From contig JAOUAY010000066.1 in assembly GCA_029860565.1 (NCBI GenBank), positions 1 through 6,670 of the forward strand: a stretch of 6,670 nt of DNA, in the 5' to 3' direction. How positions within the stretch are numbered: position 1 is the first letter of the stretch; every line of letters starts with the position of its first letter. Origin of the DNA: Candidatus Nitrosopumilus sp. (GTDB lineage Archaea > Thermoproteota > Nitrososphaeria > Nitrososphaerales > Nitrosopumilaceae). The position numbers were made by a program, and so were the translations under genes. Shown piece by piece: positions 1 through 4,817 of the stretch. The notes beneath the pieces were generated by a model, which saw nothing but the letters and a program-made list of their open reading frames with translations, was not told where the DNA came from and did no database searches.

Positions 1-133
1 TATGGCTTAATCGAACTATATCTGGCAATTCAGGAAGTGTATTAATTATTTTATTTATGAGATTGCCAGGTAATTTTGCAGTTAGATTATTCTGAATATG
101 TTTCCAAATTAGATCATCCATTTTAGCCATCAT
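1..133 (-). CDS. Unrecognised protein, N-terminal part only (runs off left edge)
   Basis: An open frame of 44 codons reads from an ATG at 133 to the left edge with no stop; it begins MMAKMDDLIWKHIQNN and continues with KLPGNLINKIINTLPELPDIV. The part seen has alternating hydrophobic and polar residues as in a soluble, mostly helical protein, with no signal peptide or membrane segment. I do not recognise the family. Possible starts are the two adjacent ATGs at 133 and 130 or the ATG at 121. Support for a real gene is the plausible composition and a TATA-like box further upstream (194-198). However, that box lies about 63 bases from this ATG, and the ATG overlaps the stop of a short leader frame. 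Either translation is coupled to the leader, or the N-terminus carries a frameshift. The C-terminus is outside the window, so no function can be given. Confidence 0.45.
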   Translation of the reverse strand, partial: MMAKMDDLIWKHIQNNLTAKLPGNLINKIINTLPELPDIVRLSH

Positions 134-171
134 GTTTCTTTGACAAAGGTTTCTTTTCTTGTTTCTTTCAT
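130..171 (-). other. Possible 13-codon leader frame
   Basis: An ATG at 171 opens a frame encoding MKETRKETFVKET, ending at a TGA (132-130) that overlaps the ATG at 133 of the downstream frame as ATGA. The ATG lies about 25-27 bases after the TATA-like sequence at 194-198, the position expected for a leaderless archaeal start. The peptide carries three KET units, encoded by three copies of AAAGAAAC (plus-strand GTTTCTTT at 134-141, 149-156 and 161-168). It may be a leader peptide coupled to the next gene, the true N-terminus of that gene broken by a one-base change, or chance. Confidence 0.25.
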
Positions 172-193
172 GATTTTTGTAGCGGTTCACACG

Positions 194-198
194 TTATA
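194..198 (-). promoter_or_regulatory. TATA-like box for the left-edge minus-strand gene
   Basis: On the minus strand the sequence CCTATAACG (core TATAA at 198-194) stands about 26 bases before the ATG at 171. This is the spacing of an archaeal TATA box to its transcription start. No better box lies near 160, where one would be needed for a leaderless start at 133. Confidence 0.35.
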
Positions 199-212
199 GG
201 GCTTCTGATAAT

Positions 213-257
213 ATTGTTAACAATGTTAACAATACACCTTAATGTCTCAGTTAACAA
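213..257. repeat. GTTAACAA repeats, possible operator
   Basis: ATTGTTAACAAT at 213-224 is a perfect 12-base palindrome. GTTAACAAT occurs twice in tandem (216-224 and 225-233), and a third GTTAACAA lies at 250-257. The cluster is 15-60 bases upstream of the minus-strand TATA-like box, in the space between two divergent genes, where a regulator could bind. GTTAAC also occurs elsewhere in the window, so part of this may be composition. Confidence 0.35.
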
Positions 258-587
258 ATAACATTAACGAATAGTAAGACATTCAATTGTTGCAAGAGAA
301 ATGGTTGTAATAATTCTAGGGAATATGAGATAGTGTAGCAACAGAATCAATAAAAAAGGAAACTATTTTAAAATTCCTCATTAAAAAATATGAATGGCCC
401 AATGCAATGAAAGTGGTTCTAACTGCTTAGTGCTTAAATTTTCTGTTTTTTTGAAAAATATTGTGAGGGGTTTGTGTATAGAATGACTTTTACAATTCAA
501 GCAAAATTTTTTTTATTTTAAAACATATCTTATTTCTAAGTTTTAGAGGTAGGGCATTATTTCCCAACAATTCTAAATAAAAATTAA

Positions 588-1196
588 ATGTTAGAACAAA
601 TGAATTTGGAAATAAAAAAGATGAAAAAACCTAAAGAAATTTTTGATATTAATAAAATATGGAAAAATGTTTGCGAGATTACATCTAATTCAAAATATAT
701 TTTAGCATCAATAACATTATTTGATTTTCCAAATTCTAGTAAACTGAAAAAATCATTAGGGCAAAAACGATCATTACGTATTATTTTATTTCATAATCAA
801 GTATGTAGATATTTTATTCATGAGTTTAATGGTTATGTTGTTAAAGAATTAGGAGATGGCTTATTAGCAGTATTTGATGATCCGGTTAAAGCTTGTATGT
901 GTTCAGTTGAAGTAAGAAAGAGGCTTAATGTTCAGAAATTGGCAACAAAAATAGCCATAACTAGTGGACATGTTCAAAAAATTAGGATCAATGGCAATGT
1001 GGATTTTTTAGGTCCAGCTGTAGACAAATGCGCCAGAATAGAACAACATCTAGAACCAAATCAAATTCTTATTGATGATAATTCTTATAACAGAAATAAA
1101 ATATTTTTAGGAAATACCAGTGGGATAAAGATATCATTACATTCAACATTGGATTTGAAAGATTTTGGACCTACCAGAGTATTTCTTGTTCATTAA
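588..1196 (+). CDS. Stand-alone class III adenylate/guanylate cyclase domain
   Basis: This 202-residue soluble protein is little more than one class III cyclase catalytic domain, which would convert ATP to cAMP (or GTP to cGMP) as a dimer in the cytoplasm. The first metal-binding Asp is D46 in LFDFPNSS. The second is D90 in VVKELGDGLLAVF. K86 and D139 (VDFLGPAVD) sit where adenine-selecting Lys and Asp lie in adenylate cyclases, so ATP is the likelier substrate. R150 in DKCARIE matches the catalytic Arg, but the usual catalytic Asn four residues before it is D146. The end, DLKDFGPTRVFLVH, resembles the usual closing strand, so the domain is complete. Residues 1-35 are Lys-rich and match no sensor domain I know; there is no membrane segment. 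ATG at 588 was used; M5 is an alternative. The gene looks more AT-rich than the dehydrogenase downstream, which begins 43 bases later with its own promoter. Family placement is firm; catalytic activity is uncertain. Confidence 0.85.
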   Translation: MLEQMNLEIKKMKKPKEIFDINKIWKNVCEITSNSKYILASITLFDFPNSSKLKKSLGQKRSLRIILFHNQVCRYFIHEFNGYVVKELGDGLLAVFDDPVKACMCSVEVRKRLNVQKLATKIAITSGHVQKIRINGNVDFLGPAVDKCARIEQHLEPNQILIDDNSYNRNKIFLGNTSGIKISLHSTLDLKDFGPTRVFLVH

Positions 1197-1209
1197 GTTT
1201 TCCAGACAG

Positions 1210-1216
1210 TTATAAA
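1210..1216 (+). promoter_or_regulatory. TATA box of the dehydrogenase gene
   Basis: TTATAAA is centred 27 bases before the ATG at 1240, so transcription would start at or next to the start codon and give a leaderless mRNA. This suggests the dehydrogenase is transcribed separately from the cyclase gene just upstream, although read-through is possible. Confidence 0.6.
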
Positions 1217-1239
1217 GGATAATCAACTTTTAAAAAAAT

Positions 1240-2379
1240 ATGACAGTAAAAAATATCACAGTTTTAGGTTCCGGAGTAATGGGTCATGGTATTGCTCAGG
1301 TTTCAGCAACTGCGGGATATAACGTAATTTTACGAGACATCAAACAAGAGTTTTTGGATAAAGCAATGGAGAAAATAAAATGGAGTTTAGATAAACTAGT
1401 TTCCAAAGAAAAAATATCTAAAGAAGAAGGAGATTCGATATTTGCAAGAATTACACCGATTGTAGATTTAAGTGAGGCAGTAAAGAATGCAGAGCTTGTA
1501 ATCGAAGTAGTTCCCGAAATCATGGATTTAAAGAAAAAGGTGTATGCGGAACTAGATAAAGTAGCAGCACCCGAAATAATCTTTGCATCAAATACTAGCA
1601 CATTGCCAATTACTGAAATAGCAAACACAACATCACGTCCTGAAAAATTTATTGGGATTCACTTTTTCAACCCACCACAATTAATGAAATTAGTAGAAAT
1701 TATTCCAGGTGAAAAAACATCACAAGAAGTAACAGACCTGACTCAGGAATATGTAAAATCAGTTAACAAGCAAGCAGTATTATGCAGAAAAGATGTTCCA
1801 GGATTCATCATTAACAGATTATTCATACCAATGGTTCATGAAGCATGCTATGTAAAGGACAGAACTGGTGCAACACTTGAAGAGATCGATTCTGCTGTCA
1901 AATTCAAATTAGGATTTCCAATGGGAATATTTGAGTTGGCAGATTTTACGGGCATGGATGTAATTCACAAAGCTACCGTAGAGATGCATTTACGTGACAA
2001 AAAAGTAATCAATCCACACCCACTTGTTGAAAAAATGTTTGATGAAAAAAAACTTGGACAGAAATCTGGAGAAGGATATTACAAGTATTCAGATGACAAA
2101 TATGAAAGAGTTGCACTCTCAGAGGAATTAGCAGCAAAATGCAATCCAATTCAAATTGTTGCCAACATTCTAAATAATGCAGCATGGCTTGTTACAAATG
2201 GTGCAAGCGACATAGAAGAGATTGAAAAAGCAGCTCAGTTAGGATTAGGGTTGAAAAAACCATTATTTGAAACGGCAAAAGAGATAGGAATCAAAAATAT
2301 TGTCGATGAGTTAAACAGACTTGCTGATAAACATGGTGAATTTTATAGACCCGACCCGTTACTAGCGTCTATGCAGTAG
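1240..2379 (+). CDS. 3-hydroxyacyl-CoA dehydrogenase (3-hydroxybutyryl-CoA dehydrogenase)
   Basis: The enzyme oxidises (S)-3-hydroxybutyryl-CoA to acetoacetyl-CoA with NAD+. In thaumarchaea this is a late step of the 3-hydroxypropionate/4-hydroxybutyrate carbon-fixation cycle. The N-terminal Rossmann domain (about 5-185) has GSGVMG at 10-15 and an acidic D33 after the second strand, which favours NAD over NADP. Catalytic residues by family alignment are S120 (ASNTST), H141 and E153 (IHFFNPPQLMKLVEII) and N192 (DVPGFIINRL). The first C-terminal domain spans about 187-283, with PMGIFELADFTGMD and GQKSGEGYY. Residues 295-379 look like a second, diverged copy of that domain. Bacterial single-function enzymes are about 280 residues; at 379 this matches archaeal forms with two C-terminal domains. 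There is no crotonase domain, unlike the fused hydratase/dehydrogenase of Metallosphaera, so crotonyl-CoA hydratase must be encoded elsewhere. Family assignment is certain; the exact substrate is inferred. Confidence 0.95.
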   Translation: MTVKNITVLGSGVMGHGIAQVSATAGYNVILRDIKQEFLDKAMEKIKWSLDKLVSKEKISKEEGDSIFARITPIVDLSEAVKNAELVIEVVPEIMDLKKKVYAELDKVAAPEIIFASNTSTLPITEIANTTSRPEKFIGIHFFNPPQLMKLVEIIPGEKTSQEVTDLTQEYVKSVNKQAVLCRKDVPGFIINRLFIPMVHEACYVKDRTGATLEEIDSAVKFKLGFPMGIFELADFTGMDVIHKATVEMHLRDKKVINPHPLVEKMFDEKKLGQKSGEGYYKYSDDKYERVALSEELAAKCNPIQIVANILNNAAWLVTNGASDIEEIEKAAQLGLGLKKPLFETAKEIGIKNIVDELNRLADKHGEFYRPDPLLASMQ

Positions 2380-2467
2380 TCAGTATAGTTTGACTAGTTA
2401 TTTATGCCTAAAAAATAGATTGAATGAATGTCCTAAAAAACAGTCAGTGCGGTACCTGATCTGATTT

Positions 2468-2492
2468 ATTGAAAATTATTTTATTTTTCAAT
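2468..2492. terminator. Likely bidirectional terminator between convergent genes
   Basis: ATTGAAAA (2468-2475) and TTTTCAAT (2485-2492) form a perfect 8-base inverted repeat around a 9-base T-rich loop. It lies between the dehydrogenase stop (2379) and the stop of the convergent 83-residue gene (2501). The T-rich loop and arm (2477-2488) fit archaeal oligo-T termination on the plus strand. The A-rich left arm gives T on the other strand. Confidence 0.45.
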
Positions 2493-2500
2493 TAAACGAT

Positions 2501-2752
2501 TTATTGAATCCCCAAATGCTGTTTAATTTTACCAACATCCTCGCCTATCATTGCAATCTGACTTCCAAGGGCCCAAAGGGAGTGTCGTGACTGGATATTT
2601 TGATTATTCAGGTATTTTATCAATGTAATAGTAAACTCAGAATTCTTGGTCTTTTCAAGATATGCAATGATTTCATCAATCATTTGTGGAGGCAATCCTT
2701 TGTCTAATGTTTCAATTAGATTTTTGCATTCTACATCATTTTGAATTACCAT
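2501..2752 (-). CDS. Hypothetical 83-residue helical protein
   Basis: I do not recognise this protein. The frame runs from an ATG at 2752 to a stop at 2501 and encodes a small soluble protein with no signal, membrane segment or cysteine cluster (one Cys, C9). The middle, with LPPQMIDEIIAYLEKTKNSEF and TLIKYLNNQNI, reads as two or three amphipathic helices. The end, SLWALGSQIAMIGEDVGKIKQHLGIQ, is another amphipathic helix. This suggests a small helical bundle or protein-binding module. It stands alone: convergent with the dehydrogenase, and 463 bases from the next minus-strand gene. A TATA-like TTTAATT lies 26 bases upstream, and a 10-base palindrome ACAATATTGT (2756-2765) sits just before the start. 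Balanced composition and the promoter make it a likely real gene. Confidence 0.7.
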   Translation of the reverse strand: MVIQNDVECKNLIETLDKGLPPQMIDEIIAYLEKTKNSEFTITLIKYLNNQNIQSRHSLWALGSQIAMIGEDVGKIKQHLGIQ

Positions 2753-3215
2753 ACAACAATATTGTCATACTTTCAATTAAAGAAGATTGTTATTTTGATT
2801 ATGAAAAGTAATAATTCATGAAAATTAATCAGGGTAACAAAATTATGATATAAAATTTAGAAACATTAATTGGTAAAATTTTCAGGATTAATTTTAGCGG
2901 ATATTTTTCACAAGTGATTTAGATTCAAAAATAATTCCCCTTTTGTGACTAAATTTGTACTAATCTAATGACAGCTATTTTAGATAGATGTTTTCTTGTT
3001 TTTATGAGGACATCGGACCAATTAAGAAAACTTCCAAAAGAGTGAGTTTTGACAATGCTTCATGATTCTTCTACCTAAATCTAGCAATATCCTATCTGTT
3101 TAGTTACTAGTTTAACAATTTATCTTCAGTTAGTTGTCGGTTAATGTAATTGGCACTCATTAGCAGTAAAGATAACACTTGGTTCGGGGGAAAAGAGTAT
3201 GAACTTAATTTTTAC
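2753..3215. other. Intergenic region without a convincing gene
   Basis: This 463-base AT-rich stretch separates two minus-strand genes. Apart from the TATA-like box and palindrome at its left end I see no gene-sized frame. The best plus-strand frame is 25 codons (2968-3045), containing MRTSDQLRKLPKE, with no recognisable promoter. The only GC-rich spot is GGTTCGGGGG at 3181-3190, not part of a tRNA fold that I can draw. It could hold a small RNA or a decayed gene. Confidence 0.35.
2775..2781 (-). promoter_or_regulatory. TATA-like box of the 83-residue gene
   Basis: On the minus strand TTTAATT (2781-2775) is centred 26 bases before the ATG at 2752, consistent with a leaderless transcript. The 10-base palindrome ACAATATTGT at 2756-2765 lies between the box and the start and could be a repressor site. 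Confidence 0.4.
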
Positions 3216-3725
3216 CTATACAGTGATCAAGTCTAAAATTTTCTTTACAGCTTCTTGAGCAGTATTAACACCAATAATTTTCACATTTTCTCTATGATCT
3301 AAATATCCATCAATATATTGTGCTACAGGACCATTTAGATTTCTAATTGCAACCATTGGTTTTTTGTGCATATATGCTGCACAAACCTCGGATAAAGTTC
3401 CAGAACCGCCACCTACGATGATTATCCCATCAGCACTTAATGCATTCAAAAAATCACGAGTTAGTCCCATGCCGGTAGGTATAACAATATCGCAAAATTC
3501 GTTGGCCAACGCAGCATCATCTTGAGGAATAATCCCAATTGTCAAACCATTTGCATCTTTTGCCCCATGGGAGGCAGCAGTCATTACACCTCCCAAGCCA
3601 CCAGTTAACAAAACAGAATTAGATTTTGCAATTTCCACTCCAACATCATATGCAATTTTTTCATGCTCTGGAGTACATCCATTGGTATTATGACCAATTA
3701 CCAATATCTGGCGTTTCTTTACCAT
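3216..3725 (-). CDS. LOG-like Rossmann-fold protein (TIGR00725 / SLOG type)
   Basis: This 169-residue cytoplasmic protein belongs to the LOG/'lysine decarboxylase-like' and DprA-related Rossmann superfamily, in the group named TIGR00725. A nucleotide-binding loop lies at 42-48 (GGLGGVM), followed by GAKDANGLTIGIIP. The family signature is GGGSGTLSE at 105-113, equivalent to PGGxGTxxE of LOG enzymes but with Gly for Pro. E113 and R90 (LTRDFLNALSADG) occupy the usual conserved acidic and basic positions. LOG enzymes release cytokinin bases from nucleoside monophosphates, and related proteins bind nucleotides or nucleotide-derived ligands; the role of TIGR00725 members is not established, so only a nucleotide or nucleotide-like ligand is inferred. 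The ATG at 3725 gives the usual start for the first strand (RQILVIG). The gene is monocistronic. Upstream on the minus strand an ATATTT element lies about 26 bases away, and a cluster of inverted repeats overlaps it. Confidence 0.85.
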   Translation of the reverse strand: MVKKRQILVIGHNTNGCTPEHEKIAYDVGVEIAKSNSVLLTGGLGGVMTAASHGAKDANGLTIGIIPQDDAALANEFCDIVIPTGMGLTRDFLNALSADGIIIVGGGSGTLSEVCAAYMHKKPMVAIRNLNGPVAQYIDGYLDHRENVKIIGVNTAQEAVKKILDLITV

Positions 3726-3754
3726 ATTCTAGATAGAAAAAGAGGTTTGAAATA

Positions 3755-3805
3755 TCTTGTCAAGAGAAATATTGACAAGAATTAATTCTTAAGAATGAAT
3801 TTCTT
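3755..3805. promoter_or_regulatory. Cluster of inverted repeats at the LOG-like gene promoter
   Basis: Three dyads are packed into 51 bases. TCTTGTCAA (3755-3763) and TTGACAAGA (3772-3780) form a perfect 9-base inverted repeat with an 8-base spacer. AAGAATTAATTCTT (3777-3790) is a perfect 14-base palindrome sharing four bases with it. AAGAA and TTCTT arms at 3791-3795 and 3801-3805 form a third, weaker dyad. The cluster begins 30 bases upstream of the LOG-like start and abuts the TATA-like ATATTT (3749-3754), so operator sites are the likeliest reading. An RNA hairpin is also possible. Confidence 0.5.
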
Positions 3806-3990
3806 ACAGCATATTTTGGATTTTAGAAAAAATGTTCAGTTTCATCAGTTTGATTTATTCATGAAAGTGTTAACGAGATTATCGACTATCAGTAAAAAGG
3901 AAAAACCCAGTTGATTTCACATGTATGGGTTAACCATTCATTAAAACATCCAAAAATGAGGAATTTTGAGATCATTTTCAAGAGAAAAAG

Positions 3991-3996
3991 ATATTA
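3991..3996 (+). promoter_or_regulatory. TATA-like box of the small RHH gene
   Basis: ATATTA is centred about 26 bases before the ATG at 4019, the spacing for a leaderless archaeal transcript. Farther upstream, AACCCA (3904-3909) and TGGGTT (3926-3931) form a loose inverted repeat, and GGTTAACC (3928-3935) is an 8-base palindrome. The rest of 3806-3990 shows no gene. Confidence 0.35.
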
Positions 3997-4018
3997 GTGA
4001 AAAATACGAACAAGACAC

Positions 4019-4141
4019 ATGGAAAACCGTTCAATGCCAGTTTGTTTTACTGAAAAACAATACAAAATGATCGAAGAATTTGCCAAGAGAAACGGTATGC
4101 TTAATGCAAGTCAGGCTCTTGAAAAAATCTTAAATGAATAA
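4019..4141 (+). CDS. Small ribbon-helix-helix (CopG-like) protein, 40 residues
   Basis: A complete short frame from ATG 4019 to TAA 4141 encodes a 40-residue protein: MENRS, then MPVCFTEKQYKMIEEF, then AKRNGMLNASQALEKILNE. The pattern is that of a ribbon-helix-helix DNA-binding protein. It has a short polar/hydrophobic strand (residues 6-11), helix A (12-25) with the TEKQYxxIEEFAK character of CopG-like proteins, a Gly turn (G26) and helix B (29-40). Such proteins dimerise through the strand and bind operator DNA as repressors. M6 is an alternative start, but the TATA-like box at 3991-3996 suits 4019. A stop lies in frame just upstream (3998-4000), so it is not the tail of a longer gene. An oligo-T terminator follows directly. 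No toxin gene lies next to it. The RHH call rests on pattern only; the target is unknown. Confidence 0.65.
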   Translation: MENRSMPVCFTEKQYKMIEEFAKRNGMLNASQALEKILNE

Positions 4142-4144
4142 ACA

Positions 4145-4168
4145 TTTTTTGTTATTTTTATTTTATTT
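4145..4168 (+). terminator. Oligo-T terminator after the RHH gene
   Basis: Three bases after the RHH stop codon comes a run of six T, then TTATTTTTATTTTATTT, with no stable hairpin. This is the form of a typical archaeal intrinsic terminator. It separates the RHH gene from the zinc-module gene. Confidence 0.55.
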
Positions 4169-4171
4169 ACA

Positions 4172-4177
4172 TTTATA
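4172..4177 (+). promoter_or_regulatory. TATA-like box of the zinc-module gene
   Basis: TTTATA is centred about 20 bases before the ATG at 4195 but about 32 bases before the in-frame ATG at 4207. A start about 27 bases downstream of the box would fall near 4202, which would exclude the first ATG from the mRNA and favour translation from 4207. Confidence 0.35.
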
Positions 4178-4194
4178 GATTAAGTCATATTACG

Positions 4195-4617
4195 ATGATT
4201 AAAGGAATGGGATTATTTAGTAAAAAACCATCATTTTGTGGTGTTTGTAATAAAGAACTAACTCATAAACATAAACCAAAAAGAGAATGGAATATCAAAG
4301 GTTCACTTTGTGGAGATTGTCATTTTGACAAATCAAAGGAATATTATGAAGGCAAAGTTAGACAGCCATGTGTTGTATGTGGAATAACACAAAAAATTAC
4401 AGATTTGTGGGAACCAAGATGGCAATGGGACATGGAAGGATTGTTATGCAAAAAATGTTTTGACAAAAAAGAAGAAGACCACGGTAAAAAGAAAAACTTT
4501 TGTTCATTATGCGGAGGAAAAATTGGATTAATCAGATACAATCCAAAAGATAATTGGAAGATTGAAGGTCAGCTTTGCAGAACATGTTGGGATAAGAAGA
4601 AAGCAGAGTTTAGATAA
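4195..4617 (+). CDS. Protein of three repeated four-cysteine zinc modules
   Basis: This basic protein (140 residues from 4195; 136 from the alternative ATG at 4207, which gives MGLFSKKPSFC) is made of three copies of a module of about 44 residues. Each has C-x2-C, about 21 residues, then W-x-[IM]-x-G-x-L-C-x2-C. The cysteines are C15/C18/C39/C42, C59/C62/C85/C88 and C103/C106/C128/C131; the conserved Trp residues are W32, W78 and W121. Each module should bind one zinc, as in zinc-ribbon or treble-clef folds. Linkers are rich in Lys and Glu. There is no membrane segment or enzyme signature. The family is not one I can name; short four-cysteine modules of this type bind nucleic acid or protein. 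The gene has its own promoter-like box and is followed after two bases by a C2H2 zinc-finger gene, so the two are very likely co-transcribed and may act together. Confidence 0.75.
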   Translation: MIKGMGLFSKKPSFCGVCNKELTHKHKPKREWNIKGSLCGDCHFDKSKEYYEGKVRQPCVVCGITQKITDLWEPRWQWDMEGLLCKKCFDKKEEDHGKKKNFCSLCGGKIGLIRYNPKDNWKIEGQLCRTCWDKKKAEFR

Positions 4618-4619
4618 AA

Positions 4620-4817
4620 GTGAGATTATTTAAAAGAATTAAATGTGAAATTTGCGAAAAGAAATTTTCAAAAGAAGAAGAAGTCATGAATCATAAACAA
4701 ATTGTTCATGGCAAAGATTTACAATATGATTGTAAAGAATGTAACAAATATTTTTCAAACATGGAAGATATGAGAACTCATTTACAAAGAGAACACAGTT
4801 ACAAAACAGACAGATAA
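4620..4817 (+). CDS. Tandem C2H2 zinc-finger protein, GTG start
   Basis: A 65-residue basic protein made of two classical C2H2 fingers: C9-x2-C12-x12-H25-x4-H30 and C38-x2-C41-x12-H54-x4-H59. Each has the conserved Phe of the finger core (KKFS and KYFS). The linker between fingers (GKDLQYD) is not the TGEKP type of eukaryotic factors. Two fingers can bind a short DNA or RNA site or a protein. The start is GTG at 4620, two bases after the TAA of the zinc-module gene, giving MRLFKRIKCEIC; the close spacing implies translational coupling. No in-frame ATG lies before the first finger. The TAA (4815-4817) directly abuts the stop codon of the convergent subunit P gene. Small C2H2 proteins are known in archaea but their roles are largely unknown. 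Confidence 0.8.
   Translation: MRLFKRIKCEICEKKFSKEEEVMNHKQIVHGKDLQYDCKECNKYFSNMEDMRTHLQREHSYKTDR

Larger units (their letters stand above)
134..587. other. Divergent intergenic region
   Basis: This 454-base AT-rich gap lies between the left-edge minus-strand gene and the plus-strand cyclase gene. It holds the leader frame, TATA box and GTTAAC cluster annotated separately. It also has two oligo-T runs on the plus strand, at 446-452 (seven T) and 507-514 (eight T, followed by more T-rich sequence). Oligo-T is the usual archaeal terminator, yet no plus-strand coding frame precedes these runs; the longest candidates are about 10-20 codons and unconvincing. A TTTAAAA-like element near 517-523 could belong to the cyclase promoter, but its distance to the start at 588 implies a leader of some tens of bases. 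No tRNA or C/D-box motif was recognised. Confidence 0.4.

Noticed and set aside
1296..1628. Minus-strand open frame of 110 codons
   Set aside because: Lies wholly antisense to the catalytic part of the dehydrogenase, is Ser/Thr/Ile-rich as expected for antisense reading, and shows no motif.
2378..2449. Repeated AGTCAGT and CCTAAAAAA motifs downstream of the dehydrogenase
   Set aside because: Short and imperfect in AT-rich sequence; no spacing or symmetry that suggests function.
2968..3045. 25-codon plus-strand frame containing MRTSDQLRKLPKE
   Set aside because: Too short, no clear promoter or family pattern; could be a gene remnant but cannot be supported.
3176..3195. GGTTCGGGGG as a possible tRNA T-arm
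   Set aside because: No matching acceptor stem or anticodon arm could be drawn in the surrounding AT-rich sequence.
3904..3931. AACCCA/TGGGTT inverted repeat before the RHH gene
   Set aside because: Only six base pairs with a 16-base loop; not strong enough to call as a separate operator or hairpin.
4344..4541. Minus-strand open frame of 65 codons
   Set aside because: Antisense to the zinc-module gene, whose repeated cysteine pattern is clear; no motif of its own.
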